Positions 49,768-59,430 are shown, numbered from the stretch's first letter. The stretch: 64,000 nt of DNA from CAVQAH01 sp963784195 (GCA_963784195.1 CAWARA010000013.1:1-64000), one strand, 5' to 3'. Notes: generated from the letters alone by a model not told the origin. A program made the numbers and translations.

Positions 49768-50727
49768 TCAGTGCGAGTCGGCGAGCTGACGCGGCGTCGC
49801 CGGCGCCGTGCGACGCTGGCGCTCTGCGTGCACCTTCTGGAGGGTTCTGGCCGGACATGTCAATGTCACGGCGTGAGTCGCGAATTCGCCGAGCCGGGCA
49901 GTGCGGCCACGCATCGCATGATAGCCCGCCCGCAGGATTGCTCCGGCCGCGAGGATGGCGCACGTCAGCCTCACCATCGGCCAGCTTTGGGTCGCAGCCA
50001 AGTAATCCACGAGCGCGGAGGCGCGGAGCCAGGCGAGCCGGCGAACATCCGGGGATGCTGACGATTTACCCGCCGCGTGCCGAACACGAAGATCCCCGAC
50101 GAGAACCTGTTGGTAGTGCTGTTCACGCAGCCGGCGACCGAGGTCCATGTCCTCCTGATACAGGAAATATCGTGACGCAAAACCCCCCAGCTCCAGAAAG
50201 GCATCCCTTCGGATCACGAGACACGTCGCTGCCAACCAGTCCACGTGGAGGCGCGATTGCGTCACAGTTCCGAGCCATATGCCCGAGTGCGGCAACACAC
50301 GAAACAACCCTGTCGCGTGGACCAGCGCGCGCGCTGGGGTCGGCAGCCATCCTCCCGATGCTGAGCGCTCACCTTCATCGGCATCGAGCAAGGGACCTGC
50401 GGAAGCAATTCGAGGATCAGAGCGGACTTCTGCAACCAACCTGTCCAGAACAGAAGCGTCCACCTCCGCGTCAGGATTGACGAATGCGAGGAACGGCTGC
50501 GACGCAACTCTTGCAGCGAGGTTGCAGGCTGCCCCGAACCCGACGTTCCCGCCCGAGTCTATGTAGGTCGTCATTGGTCGGGTGCGGACCAGATCATGGA
50601 TTTCTTCCTCATGCGAAGAGTTGTCGACGACAATGATGGGGGTCGATGGCGGAAACCTTTGCATCACGGGCTGCAGCAGCGCCCGGCTCCTGTACGCGAC
50701 GGTGACGACTGCGTACTCGTGCGGCAT
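49768..50727 (-). CDS. GT2 rhamnosyltransferase-like (WbbL-type)
   Basis: Uninterrupted, 319 residues: MPHEYAVVTVAYRSRALLQP, PSTPIIVVDNSSHEEEIHDL, YIDSGGNVGFGAACNLAARV, SQPFLAFVNPDAEVDASVLD (NPD motif), HVDWLAATCLVIRRDAFLEL and GGFASRYFLYQEDMDLGRRL (YxEDxDL). 'VVDNSS...N.GFGxxxN.A...NPD' is the signature of WbbL-type dTDP-rhamnosyl (or related) transferases. The C-terminal region contains a hydrophobic helix TCAILAAGAILRAGYHAMRG. About 185 bases without a gene separate it from WecG. Confidence 0.9.
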   Translation of the reverse strand: MPHEYAVVTVAYRSRALLQPVMQRFPPSTPIIVVDNSSHEEEIHDLVRTRPMTTYIDSGGNVGFGAACNLAARVASQPFLAFVNPDAEVDASVLDRLVAEVRSDPRIASAGPLLDADEGERSASGGWLPTPARALVHATGLFRVLPHSGIWLGTVTQSRLHVDWLAATCLVIRRDAFLELGGFASRYFLYQEDMDLGRRLREQHYQQVLVGDLRVRHAAGKSSASPDVRRLAWLRASALVDYLAATQSWPMVRLTCAILAAGAILRAGYHAMRGRTARLGEFATHAVTLTCPARTLQKVHAERQRRTAPATPRQLADSH

Positions 50728-50912
50728 CAGCGTGACCTCGTCATGCGACTCCGATCCTCTGGTCCGACGCCGTTGACACGAGACGACCAGCGCCTCGGAC
50801 CGTTTTCGCTGACGAACGATTGGGACAGCGGCCGAGCGGCACCGGCGAGAGCCAACGCAGCGTCAGTAGACCGTTGCTCACGGCGATCGATGCCTATTTG
50901 GTCGCGCAACTG

Positions 50913-51731
50913 TCATCCATGTCTGATGAACTGCGGCGGTTGCACGTCGGAACCCGGTCGAAATGCCCTGAGGCCAAATGCCTGGGCCATCACCAGGCAC
51001 ACATACCTCGGATTGAGAGTCAGATACCGATGCCACAATCGCCGGGGCTCGCAGCCTAGTCGAAACAGCCATTCGAGGCCGACCCGCTGCAAGCTGCGGG
51101 GTGCCTGCGGCAACGTCCCTGCGTGGAAATCGAACGCGGCGCCTACGGCTATCAGCGGCAGCGAAAGCAGATGACCCATCTCGTAAATCCAGACCTCCTG
51201 CCGCGGGCACCCCAGCCCGACGAACGCGATTGACGCCCCGCTGCTTCGGATGCGGTCGGCGAGCTGGATCTGCTCGCGATCCGACAGGTAACGAAAGCAT
51301 GACGGCTCACTCCCAGCGATTCGAAGTCCGCCGACTCGAGCTTTCAGATTATCCGTGAGGGCCGCAAGCACCGCCGGTCGGCTTCCATAGAAAAAGACAG
51401 ACAGACCACGCGACGCTGCCGCCTCGCAAACCTTCTGCATCAGGGTCGGGCCGTACACGCGATCAGGCAGGCGAACTCCGTGCAGCAGCCTCAACGCCCA
51501 CCGCACCGGCTGACCATCGGGCACAACCAAGTCGAGGTGATTCAGGCGGAACTGATGTGACGGGTCTAGCACACCCGTCATCACTCCGTGGACGGCGAGC
51601 GCCGAGACGGTCAGACGCTCACGCGTCTCCGCAGCCGCGGTGATTCTGGCCACGGCGGCTTCGTAGTCGATGCCGCTGATCTGGACGCCCAGGATGTTAC
51701 GCTTGCCGAAATCCAACACCTTTCGACTCAC
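50913..51731 (-). CDS. WecG/TagA/CpsF-family glycosyltransferase (GT26)
   Basis: Uninterrupted from GTG 51731 (VSRKVLDFGKRNILGVQISG), about 272 residues. Motifs: LTVSALAVHGVMTGVLDPSH, LVVPDGQPVRWALRLLHGVR, LPDRVYGPTLMQKVCEAAAS, RGLSVFFYGSRPAVLAALTD, ASIAFVGLGCPRQEVWIYEM and LIAVGAAFDFHAGTLPQAPR, the complete GT26 pattern including the GxPxQE and F(D)F..G segments. The open frame extends further upstream, but that part lies over the next gene. GTG overlaps the TGA of the glycosylphosphotransferase (GTGA). It adds the second sugar to the lipid-linked acceptor made by that enzyme. Confidence 0.92.
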   Translation of the reverse strand: MSRKVLDFGKRNILGVQISGIDYEAAVARITAAAETRERLTVSALAVHGVMTGVLDPSHQFRLNHLDLVVPDGQPVRWALRLLHGVRLPDRVYGPTLMQKVCEAAASRGLSVFFYGSRPAVLAALTDNLKARVGGLRIAGSEPSCFRYLSDREQIQLADRIRSSGASIAFVGLGCPRQEVWIYEMGHLLSLPLIAVGAAFDFHAGTLPQAPRSLQRVGLEWLFRLGCEPRRLWHRYLTLNPRYVCLVMAQAFGLRAFRPGSDVQPPQFIRHG

Positions 51732-53251
51732 TCGGCCCCGTTGGCGCTCAGCACCGCCGGAATCGTCTTCAGTAAGATCCAGACATCCAGGGCGAGCGAC
51801 CAGGTGTCGATGTATTCCAGGTCGAGCTCCACCCAGCGCTCGAAGTCGAGGTTGTTCCGGCCCTGCACCTGCCACAGGCACGTGAGCCCGGGCCGCATGC
51901 TGACGCGCCGCATGGCCGACGGCCGGGTGATGCGATGCACGTCCCGCCACGGCAGCGGGCGCGGTCCCACCAGGGACATGTCGCCGCGCAGGATATTCCA
52001 GAGTTGCGGCAATTCGTCGAGCGACGACTTCCGCAGCAGCCGACCCAGTGGAGTGATTCGCGGATCGTCGCGGATCTTGAATACCGGTCCGCTGGCTTCG
52101 TTCCGATCTTCGAGTGTCGTTTGCAGCTTGTCGGCATTCACCAACATCGATCGAAACTTGTACATGCGCAGCGGACGTTTGTTGAGGCCACACCGTTCCT
52201 GCGCGTAGATGACCGGGCCACGGCTCGTAAGCTTGATGGCGATCGCCACGATCACGAACACCGGCGCGAAGATGATCATGCCGGCCACGGAGCCGATGAT
52301 ATCGATCGCACGCTTAACCACGAGCCGGTAACCGTCCGGAGCAACGTGCAGCGCGACAAACGCCCGGTCGCCGTAGGCGTCATACCGCTGAGACGCGACG
52401 GTGCTCTCGAAGAGATCCGCGCCGTATTTGGCGTGCACGCCCGCGCGTTCGCAGACGCTGATCGCGTGCTGAATTTGCTGGTAACGTGACTTGACCGGGA
52501 GGGCAATGACGACCTCGTCGATCACCTGGCGCATCAGGATCTGCTCGAGCTGGTCGAGTGTGCCCAGCGGCTGATACTGAACATGGTTCGCTTCCGCAGC
52601 GTGGGTCGGTTCGTCAACGAAGCCGACGACTTCATATCGCTGGCGCCGGTCGAGGGTCAGGTCCCGGTAGACGCGTCCGGCCAGCGGCCCAGTCCCGACG
52701 ATCAGGGTACGCCGGACCTGACGTTGCTGGGCGTGGTCCGTTGCTCGCCTCCCGGCGCGGACCAGTAGACAGAACGCAAGCGATGTCAGCCAGAAGTACC
52801 GCACGTCACCGACGGTCATGGTGCCGGTGACGCTGGTAAGCGGAAACGCGAGCGCCAGAATGGATCCGACCGTGACGGCGCCGACGAGGCGCTTCGCCTC
52901 CGACCCGAATCGGCGAAGGTGGCGGGCGTCGTAGAGCCCAAACAGATAGAAGACCATCGGCCACGCCCCCGACAGGAGGATGAGCAGCAAGACGTTCTTC
53001 ACCGTGATGCGCGCCGACAGAAAGCGGTCCAGACTACCAGCGACGTCCGGGAGGCTGCCGTTGATGAGCACGGCGAGGATCGCGGCGATGGCGGCCAGAC
53101 TGTCCAGGCAGGCGACCAGAGCTGCGCCCTGGACCAGCATGGGGCGACGGCCCGCAGACCGCGGCGCCACACGCACCCGTGACGCCCCCGCATGCGGGAT
53201 GGGTTCTGCAACTGGGATTGTTGAGATAGTGTCGTGCATTCGCGAGCTCAA
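51728..53251 (-). CDS. Polyprenyl glycosylphosphotransferase, initiating enzyme (WcaJ/WbaP-like)
   Basis: Uninterrupted, 507 residues (ATG 53251, or 53239). An N-terminal helix group (LVQGAALVACLDSLAAIAAI, VKNVLLLILLSGAWPMVFYL) is followed by a Rossmann-like domain (RRTLIVGTGPLAGRVYRDLT, YEVVGFVDEPTHAAEANHVQ). The C-terminal catalytic domain follows: KRAIDIIGSVAGMIIFAPVF (reentrant helix with the conserved KR.fD), SRGPVIYAQERCGLNKRPLR, MYKFRSMLVNADKLQTTLED, FRKSSLDELPQLWNIL-type KSSLDELPQLWNILRGDMSL, VGPRPLPWRDVHRITRPSAM and RPGLTCLWQVQGRNNLDFER. It transfers a hexose-1-phosphate from an NDP-sugar to undecaprenyl phosphate at the inner membrane, starting repeat-unit synthesis. Confidence 0.95.
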   Translation of the reverse strand: MSSRMHDTISTIPVAEPIPHAGASRVRVAPRSAGRRPMLVQGAALVACLDSLAAIAAILAVLINGSLPDVAGSLDRFLSARITVKNVLLLILLSGAWPMVFYLFGLYDARHLRRFGSEAKRLVGAVTVGSILALAFPLTSVTGTMTVGDVRYFWLTSLAFCLLVRAGRRATDHAQQRQVRRTLIVGTGPLAGRVYRDLTLDRRQRYEVVGFVDEPTHAAEANHVQYQPLGTLDQLEQILMRQVIDEVVIALPVKSRYQQIQHAISVCERAGVHAKYGADLFESTVASQRYDAYGDRAFVALHVAPDGYRLVVKRAIDIIGSVAGMIIFAPVFVIVAIAIKLTSRGPVIYAQERCGLNKRPLRMYKFRSMLVNADKLQTTLEDRNEASGPVFKIRDDPRITPLGRLLRKSSLDELPQLWNILRGDMSLVGPRPLPWRDVHRITRPSAMRRVSMRPGLTCLWQVQGRNNLDFERWVELDLEYIDTWSLALDVWILLKTIPAVLSANGAE

Positions 53252-53699
53252 AGCTCACGCCAGCACGGCGCACCTGACCAGCCCTCAGCTCGTCGTCAGG
53301 TCCGATTTTCCTCGGAAATGCCCGCCAGCGGTTTGAAAACCCTGCTGCAACAGGCATTCCGCGTAGTCGTCGCGGCCAGATTCCCGGCAATTTCAGTTTT
53401 TGCTGGTATCCGCGGGTAGAGTCGACCCAATCCCTCGTCTGTGCGGATTGGTGACAAAATGTAAACACGGCAGACTTTTGTCGGCTCATTGGAAGAAAAA
53501 GGACCGACCCAAGCTAGTAACTTCACTGCGGTCACTCACCCAACGTGGAACATTTCGTGCTCGCGCCTTCCCTTACATCCGATTCGGACGCGCACGCACC
53601 ACGAGAACGCGGAAGAATAGATGCTTGGCGTTGCGGGACGGCGGTCAATAAGGCGAGCAAACACTTGGAGACCATAGATTCGGCAACCTCAATGGTGTC
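53252..53699. promoter_or_regulatory. Divergent control region between initiating transferase and the beta-barrel/Wzc genes
   Basis: About 450 bases without a gene, between two units that face away from each other. It contains a 7-bp inverted repeat CCAATCC/GGATTGG (53427-53433 and 53445-53451) next to an AT-richer stretch GTGACAAAATGTAAACAC. This is a plausible operator/promoter zone for the whole locus, assigned from layout and the palindrome only. Confidence 0.5.
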
Positions 53700-54942
53700 A
53701 TGCGTGTAGGCAGAATACTGGCCGCATGCCTCGCCGGGCTGCTTTGCGCACCATCCGCCCTTTACGGTCAGGTTGAGTCGGGAACTGGCGATCCGCCCGA
53801 GTCGGTGTGGCTGCGTCTGGGCCCGCTCGCTCTCGCACCCACGATCGCGCTGACGAACCTCGGGTGGGACTCCAATGTGTTTCAGCTGCCGGTGGACGCG
53901 GATCCGCGTCGGTGATTTCACGGCGTCGATCGGACCGGAGCTGCAGGGGTGGTTGCGACTTGGCCGGGCACGCGCGACGTTCCGTGGGGCGTTGAATTAC
54001 GCATATTTCCGCGACTACCCGAGCGAACGCTCGACAGATACAGCGTACCGAGGGCCGGATCGAACTGACGCAGAGCCGTGTCGGCCCGTACGTGTCGGGG
54101 CGCTGGATCAGTGGCCGACAGCGCTTCGGTTTCGAAATCGACGAGCGGACGCGGCGCAACGAGCAGAGCGTCGTTGGCGGCGTCGTCCTGCGCTTGGCCG
54201 GACGAACGCAGATCGATCTCGCTGGACGACGAAGTCGTGTGGATTTCACGAGAGCGGATACGTTGCGAGACCCGTTGGTCTCTGACTACTACGACTACAC
54301 CTCACACGGAGTGGGTCTCACAGTGCGGCGCGACTTGACCCCGCTGACTGCCGTGACGGTCGTCGTCGATGGGTATCAGGACCGGTTCGACATCCTTCCG
54401 CAACGCGACAGCAACGCGTTCGGAATTTCCTCTGGGTTCGAATTCAAGCCGCTTGCTCTGATCAGCGGCCGTGCCCTCTTCGGGTGGACTCGCGTGGACG
54501 TGATCGAGGCAGGGGCGTCATCATTCAGCGGATTCGTCACGTCGGTCGATCTCGGCTACACGCTCCTGGGCGCGACCAGGTTCGGCATCCAGGCCGAGCG
54601 TGGCTTGTCGTATTCGGCCATTCGTGGCCAGCACGCCTTCCTGCTCGAACAGGTGAAGGCTGTCGGTGCTGCATCGCTTCGATGGCAACTGGGATATCGG
54701 CGGCCGCGTTGGCAGGTACCGGGCGACGTATGGTCTGTTCCTGAACCTCTTCCGGAAACTGCTGTTCCGCTGGAGAAGAATCATGAAACGTCACGGATTA
54801 CGGCGGCCAGCTCGGTTACCGCCTTGGACCCGACACCCGAATCGCCTTCGATGTTGTTCACTATCATCGGCGTTCGTCGGTGGCCTTTGGCCGTGAGTAC
54901 AAAGTGACTCGAGCCGGCATGTCGATCGTTTACCGGTTCTGA
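53700..54942 (+). CDS. Outer-membrane beta-barrel protein of the polysaccharide locus (frameshifted)
   Basis: ATG at 53700: MRVGRILAACLAGLLCAPSA, signal peptide cleaved near LYGQ|VES. Shifts near 53905 and 54060 lead through FTASIGPELQGWLRLGRARA and RFGFEIDERTRRNEQSVVGG into SRVDFTRADTLRDPLVSDYY and TSVDLGYTLLGATRFGIQAE. The frame then reads to 54907, but shifts near 54680 and 54785 restore strands YGGQLGYRLGPDTRIAFDVV and TRAGMSIVYRF, ending in the terminal Phe expected of an outer-membrane barrel (stop 54942). Alternating aromatic/polar strands fit a porin-like barrel of about 400 residues. It probably serves as outer-membrane exit or anchor for the polymer (inference from position before Wzc). 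Confidence 0.72.
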
Positions 54943-55164
54943 CTGTCTTTCGAGGTGCACTGAATGCCGGTTCGACGAAATGTGCCAGGAGTCGCCGCAT
55001 CTTTCGGGTGTGGTGAACGCCGAATTCGGCTCAGGCCCTGGCGCTGAGCTGCCGTACGGGAGAGATGTGTCTGATGCGAAGGTTCCCAGAGACCAACCGA
55101 CCGGTACCGAACGGATTTTTCCCCCGCTGACGCGTTTCCGAACGGTCACGGGGGAGCGTTCCTG

Positions 55165-57395
55165 GTGTCTGATTATCTAAACATTCGCGACTACCTGCGG
55201 ATCCTCAACAAGCACCGCTTGATCATTGCCGGCATCTTCGGCGCCGGAGTGCTGGGTGCTGTCGTCTACAACCGGACTGCCACGCGGATCTTCGAAACCC
55301 GTGCGATCGTTCAGATCGAGGCCGATCCGAACGTCCTCGCGCTCGATCGTCCACTCGTCGACCAGCGGGATTGGGCACGTGAATTCCTGCCGACCCAGGT
55401 CAGCATCCTGGAGAGCCGCGACTTCGCCCGGAGGGCTCAAGAGCAATTGAAGCTCGAGAATGCCTCCCACGCTGTCGGTATGGGCTCGGCGGCGGCGACG
55501 CCCGCCGATTCGAAGGGGCAGCCGCCTCTCGAAGACGAGCGGCGCGTACCGTCGGTCTCCGAGATCATCCAGGGGCGCAGGATCTCACCAATCAGAGACA
55601 CTCGCCTCCTCAGCATTGCGTTCCGTTCCACCGATCCGGCCCTGGCTGCGCGCGTGGCAAACGCGCTGGCGCAGACGTACGTGCAGCTGAACGTCAAGGT
55701 CAGAACGACGACGACAGCCGAAGCGTCTGATTGGCTGACGAAACAAGTCGAAGAGCAGCGCAAGCTCGTGCAGGCGAGCGAAGCGGCGCTGCAGCGCTAC
55801 CGGGAGAAGCACGGGGCGGATGCCCTGTTCGCGGATCGGGAAGGTACCGAGCGGCAGAACATCGTGGTGCAGAGGTTGGCGGACCTGCAACAAGAAGTAA
55901 CCAGGGCGCGCGCAGAGACCATTGAGAAAGAGGCGCAGTACGGCCAGCTGACCGCCGTGCAAGGCAACCAGGAAGCGCTGGACACACTGCCAGCCATCGC
56001 GTCGAACAGCTACATCCAGGGACTGAAGGGGGAACTGACTACGTTGCGGCGGCAAATGGTGCAGATGTCCGAAGAGCTCGGCGAACGCCACCCGGACCGA
56101 ATCAAGTTGCAGGGCGCGATGCAGGACGCGGAGCGGAAGCTGCAGACTGAAATGTCGAATGTGGTCCAGGCGATGCGCAACGATCTCGCGGCAGCGCGAT
56201 CGCGCGAGCGTGCCTTGGTGAACGCCCTCGATCGTCAGAAAGCCGACGTTCAGTCATTGAACGCCAAGTCTGGTCAATACAACGAACTCGAACGCGAAGT
56301 GACCTCCAACCGTGACGTGCTCGACAAACTGCTGCAGCGCTCGCGCGAGGCTGCGCTCGCCCGCGATCTCAAGACCACGAACATCAGAATCATCGATGCG
56401 GCTGAGGTGCCCGGCTGGCCGATCATGCCGCGCCAGGAGCGCAACCTCACACTCGCGCTGGTCGGGAGCGGCGGGTTCGCGCTGGGACTCGTCATGCTGC
56501 TCGAGCTCCTCAATCGTCGAATGACATCGCCAGACGATGTGAAACGGCATCTCGGGCTCCCGGTACTGGGTATTGCGCCACATGTGAAGTCACACAACGG
56601 ACACGGGTCGCTTCTGCTCAGCGACCGCCCACCGGCGCAGTTCACCGAGCTTGTGCACGGACTTGCGGACGAACCTCCTGATGTCGCCCGAGCTCGCGGT
56701 GGCGCATACATTGGTCGTGACGAGCTCGGAGCCCGGAGAGGGAAAGACCCTGACGGCGGCGAACCTTGCCACCTCTTTCGCGCGTTTGAATCAGCGCGTC
56801 CTCCTCATCGACGGCGACCTCAGGCAGCCTCGGCTTCATGAGCTCTTTGGGCAAGAACAGGAGCCCGGACTGACCGACGTCCTCGCGAAATCCTTCTTCG
56901 AGGTCGATTGCGAGCTGAAGCGAGCGACCACGGCCGGTGCGTTTCGCAAGACCAAAGTCGCTCGGCTGTGGCTGCTACCCGCTGGCAGCACGTCGCGCAA
57001 TCCCGCCGACCTGCTCGGTTCGGAACGCTTCAGCCAGTTTATCGACATGCTCCGCCCGCAGTTCGACTGGATCGTCCTGGACACGCCGCCAGTGCTGGCG
57101 GTGACCGATGCGTGCCTCATCGCACGCGTGGCCTCCGGCGTGCTTTTCGTGGTGCGATGCGGCCAGACGTCGCGCGAGGTGGCCAGTGCAGCAGTGGAGC
57201 AGCTCAACTCCGTGGGCGCCAATCTTGTGGGCGCCATGCTGAATCGGGTTGAGCTCGGACGAGCCGGTGAATCATACCTGCCGTACCTATCATCGGGAGT
57301 ACGCGAACTACTACCCGAAGCACGAAGACACATGGCTGCCGGAGATGCCTGACGGGCCCACCACCCACGAGGCGACCGGATCGGCGCCAACCTGA
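55165..57395 (+). CDS. wzc: Wzc-like polysaccharide co-polymerase / BY-kinase (two frameshifts)
   Basis: GTG at 55165 with GGGGGAG upstream: VSDYLNIRDYLRILNKHRLI, first helix LIIAGIFGAGVLGAVVYN (Wzz domain). Coiled-coil part EQRKLVQASEAALQRYREKH to DVLDKLLQRSREAALARDLK, then PGWPIMPRQERNLTLALVGS (the PxxP before helix 2). A shift near 56655 gives LRTNLLMSPELAVAHTLVVT, Walker A SSEPGEGKTLTAANLATSFA, Walker A' RVLLIDGDLRQPRLHELFGQ and Walker B FDWIVLDTPPVLAVTDACLI. That frame stops at 57352, but a shift near 57278 yields YHREYANYYPKHEDTWLPEM, a C-terminal Tyr cluster, with stop at 57395. About 740 residues. It controls chain length and export by cyclic Tyr phosphorylation. Confidence 0.9.
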
Positions 57396-57479
57396 TTCGG
57401 GGCTGAGTGCGGCGCGCTTGACCGCGAATCGATGACTGACTTGTGCAGCACGGAACGCGACGATCGATGATGCACCCGG

Positions 57480-57965
57480 CTACTTTCGCTCGTCGTCAGT
57501 GCAGGTTCCTCCCACCTCTCTGACCTGTTTCACGTTCAGCTGCTTGATATCGAGCTCGGTAGAGGTCGACACCGTCGGCGTTCCCGCTGTTCCCCTGGGT
57601 TTCCCTGCGGGATCTGTCGGCGATTGCGTGCTCACTTCCTGTTGCGCGCGCAAGACGCCGCTGACTTCCACCTGCCGGCCCAGATGCTCGGCAAGCTTGA
57701 CACCCTCGTACTCATACAGCTGATACGTCGCCGTCTGTTCACTGGTGGCTGTTCTTGCCGCGGTCAGCACGAACGTGTCGGATGCGTCACCTGCTCTCAG
57801 GCATCCAGTCACCGTGACCGGGGCATTCGTTTTCTGCAGCGGTGTCGCCGTTTGTGTCTCGGCACCAGGTGTCTGCTCCCCGCGGTTGCACGCGCCGGCT
57901 GCTGCCACTACGATCAACATCCTGCAGAGCCACATGGCCCGACCGTTCCTGGGTTCAGCCATCAT
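57480..57965 (-). CDS. Small lipoprotein, hypothetical
   Basis: Uninterrupted, 161 residues: MMAEPRNGRAMWLCRMLIVV, hydrophobic signal and lipobox-like AAAGAC|N. The mature part is low-complexity (ETQTATPLQKTNAP), then VTVTGCLRAGDASDTFVLTA, YQLYEYEGVKLAEHLGRQVE and VSGVLRAQQEV, a small beta-rich, possibly OB-fold-like domain, and a Thr/Ser-rich tail. It resembles short acidobacterial exported proteins of unknown role. Convergent with wzc. No polysaccharide function can be claimed. Confidence 0.65.
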   Translation of the reverse strand: MMAEPRNGRAMWLCRMLIVVAAAGACNRGEQTPGAETQTATPLQKTNAPVTVTGCLRAGDASDTFVLTAARTATSEQTATYQLYEYEGVKLAEHLGRQVEVSGVLRAQQEVSTQSPTDPAGKPRGTAGTPTVSTSTELDIKQLNVKQVREVGGTCTDDERK

Positions 57966-58063
57966 CTCTACCTCCTATCCTGCTGATCGCACGATGCAGG
58001 CCAACCTGTTAGAGGGCGACGCACGAGTTAAAGTAACGACGAGCGAACTGACGAGGTGTGGGC

Positions 58064-58478
58064 ATGGCGAACGCCAGGCAGGTTGCGGTCATACCCGTGC
58101 GTCGCGCCGACGGCGAACTCGAGGTGTGCCTCATCCGCCGGAAGGATGCCGAGAAATGGGGCATCCCGAAGGGATTCGTCGAGCGCGGCGATTCTCCGGA
58201 AGAGGCTGCGTTGAACGAAGCGATCGAAGAGGCGGGGCTCAAGGGAGAGGTCCGGGGCACCGCCATCGGTGAGTACCAGGTACAAGAAACGTGATACCTC
58301 CCTGACGGTGGCGCTTTACGTGATGCGGGTCTCGAAGGAACAGAAAGAGTGGCAGGAAATGAAATTCAGGGAGCGGCAGTGGTTTTCGCTGGACGCGGCC
58401 GGAGCGAAGCTGTCGAACCATCCGGTGTGGCCGCTGTGGGATCGCGTGCGCGAACGGCTCGCTGGCGGATTCGAGTGA
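58064..58478 (+). CDS. Nudix hydrolase (one frameshift)
   Basis: ATG at 58064 (frame open from 58058), GAGGTG upstream. MANARQVAVIPVRRADGELE, VCLIRRKDAEKWGIPKGFVE and Nudix box GFVERGDSPEEAALNEAIEE + AGL, where the usual Arg of REUXEE is Asn. The frame stops early near 58290; a shift there gives KKRDTSLTVALYVMRVSKEQ and REWQ-like ERQWFSLDAAGAKLSNHPVW, ending at 58478. About 135 residues. The 'WGIPKG' start and single-domain size fit diadenosine/diphosphoinositol-type or general nucleoside-diphosphate pyrophosphatases. Substrate unknown. Confidence 0.75.
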
Positions 58479-59115
58479 GCGATCGGGCCCGTGTGTGGAC
58501 TACTGTTTGACCCGCAGACGCCGCCATCTCGCTCGCGTTTCTGATGAGCAGATATCCATCCGCCATCGCCGGATGATCCACTCCACGATTCGAGCCAGCT
58601 CTGAGGTGCGGGCACACGCGCGAGCTCCCACGTGACGATCGGGCGTGGCACGCACCAGTGCGAGGTAGCGCCACCTGCCTTCAGGTGCGGTTGCACGCGA
58701 ATGACTTCATCCAGGCCGTAATGTAGCCGTCGTGATAAAGCGGCTCGAACTGGTTCTTCATCGGTTCGTGCCAGATCGCCAGAAGGCACTGCTTCCGCGA
58801 CAGCGAAGAACATCGCGCGCCCATTCCGTAGCCTGTCGACACGAACACCGCGATCGTGACCGAGGATGAGCGAGCTGCGACGGGTTGATGCCCACTTCGC
58901 GTTTCCCGCGGACAGGAGGACCTGCGCGCCGTCGAGCGACAGGCCGCACCAGCCGCCGGGTGAGACCAAATCTGACCGAGAGGTGACGAGCTCGGTCGAC
59001 GAGCCGATGCGTCATCGTCGAGCGCCGCAGCCGAGACACGACCGGAGTACGAGGTGATAGGCCATGACGACAGCATGACCCTGTCCGCACGCTACTGCGT
59101 CCGTAGCGACTCCCT
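58479..59115. other. Region without a confident gene
   Basis: About 640 bases between two converging genes. Open frames exist on the minus strand (e.g. 58681-59076 with LAIWHEPMKNQFEPLYHDGY), but none has a recognisable fold, a good start or frame-consistent conservation, and GC-rich DNA makes such frames common. It may be a decayed or heavily frameshifted gene. No RNA gene or repeat is seen. Confidence 0.35.
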
Positions 59116-59430
59116 TCAAGGATTGGCACGTTCCCGGTAGTCGCCGTCGCGGCGCGGGCCGCGGAAGTCCCGTCCAGTACCGGCACTGTCGGGGCGTGAG
59201 TGATCACTTGGGCCATCGGCCTTGGCCGGGGATGGTTTGGTGATGCCGTGCGACTGCGCCTGTCGATGCTTCTCTATCTCTAGCGCCTGGCGATCGCGGA
59301 TCGCCCGCCGCTCGGCTTCTGGCACACCGCCTTCGTCCCCGATCTTGACCCCAGTCGCGTACAACAGCACGACGATGGCTACCAGCGCCGAGATCGTCAC
59401 GACAAGCGCTTTCACGACGCGCGTCAACAT
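59116..59430 (-). CDS. Small single-span membrane protein, hypothetical
   Basis: 104 residues: MLTRVVKALVVTISALVAIV followed by VLLYATGVKIGDEGG (one N-terminal helix), then a charged helix AERRAIRDRQALEIEKHRQA and a Gly/Arg/Asp-rich tail. Uninterrupted, with plausible composition. No family is recognised, and nothing ties it to the polysaccharide genes. Confidence 0.55.
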   Translation of the reverse strand: MLTRVVKALVVTISALVAIVVLLYATGVKIGDEGGVPEAERRAIRDRQALEIEKHRQAQSHGITKPSPAKADGPSDHSRPDSAGTGRDFRGPRRDGDYRERANP

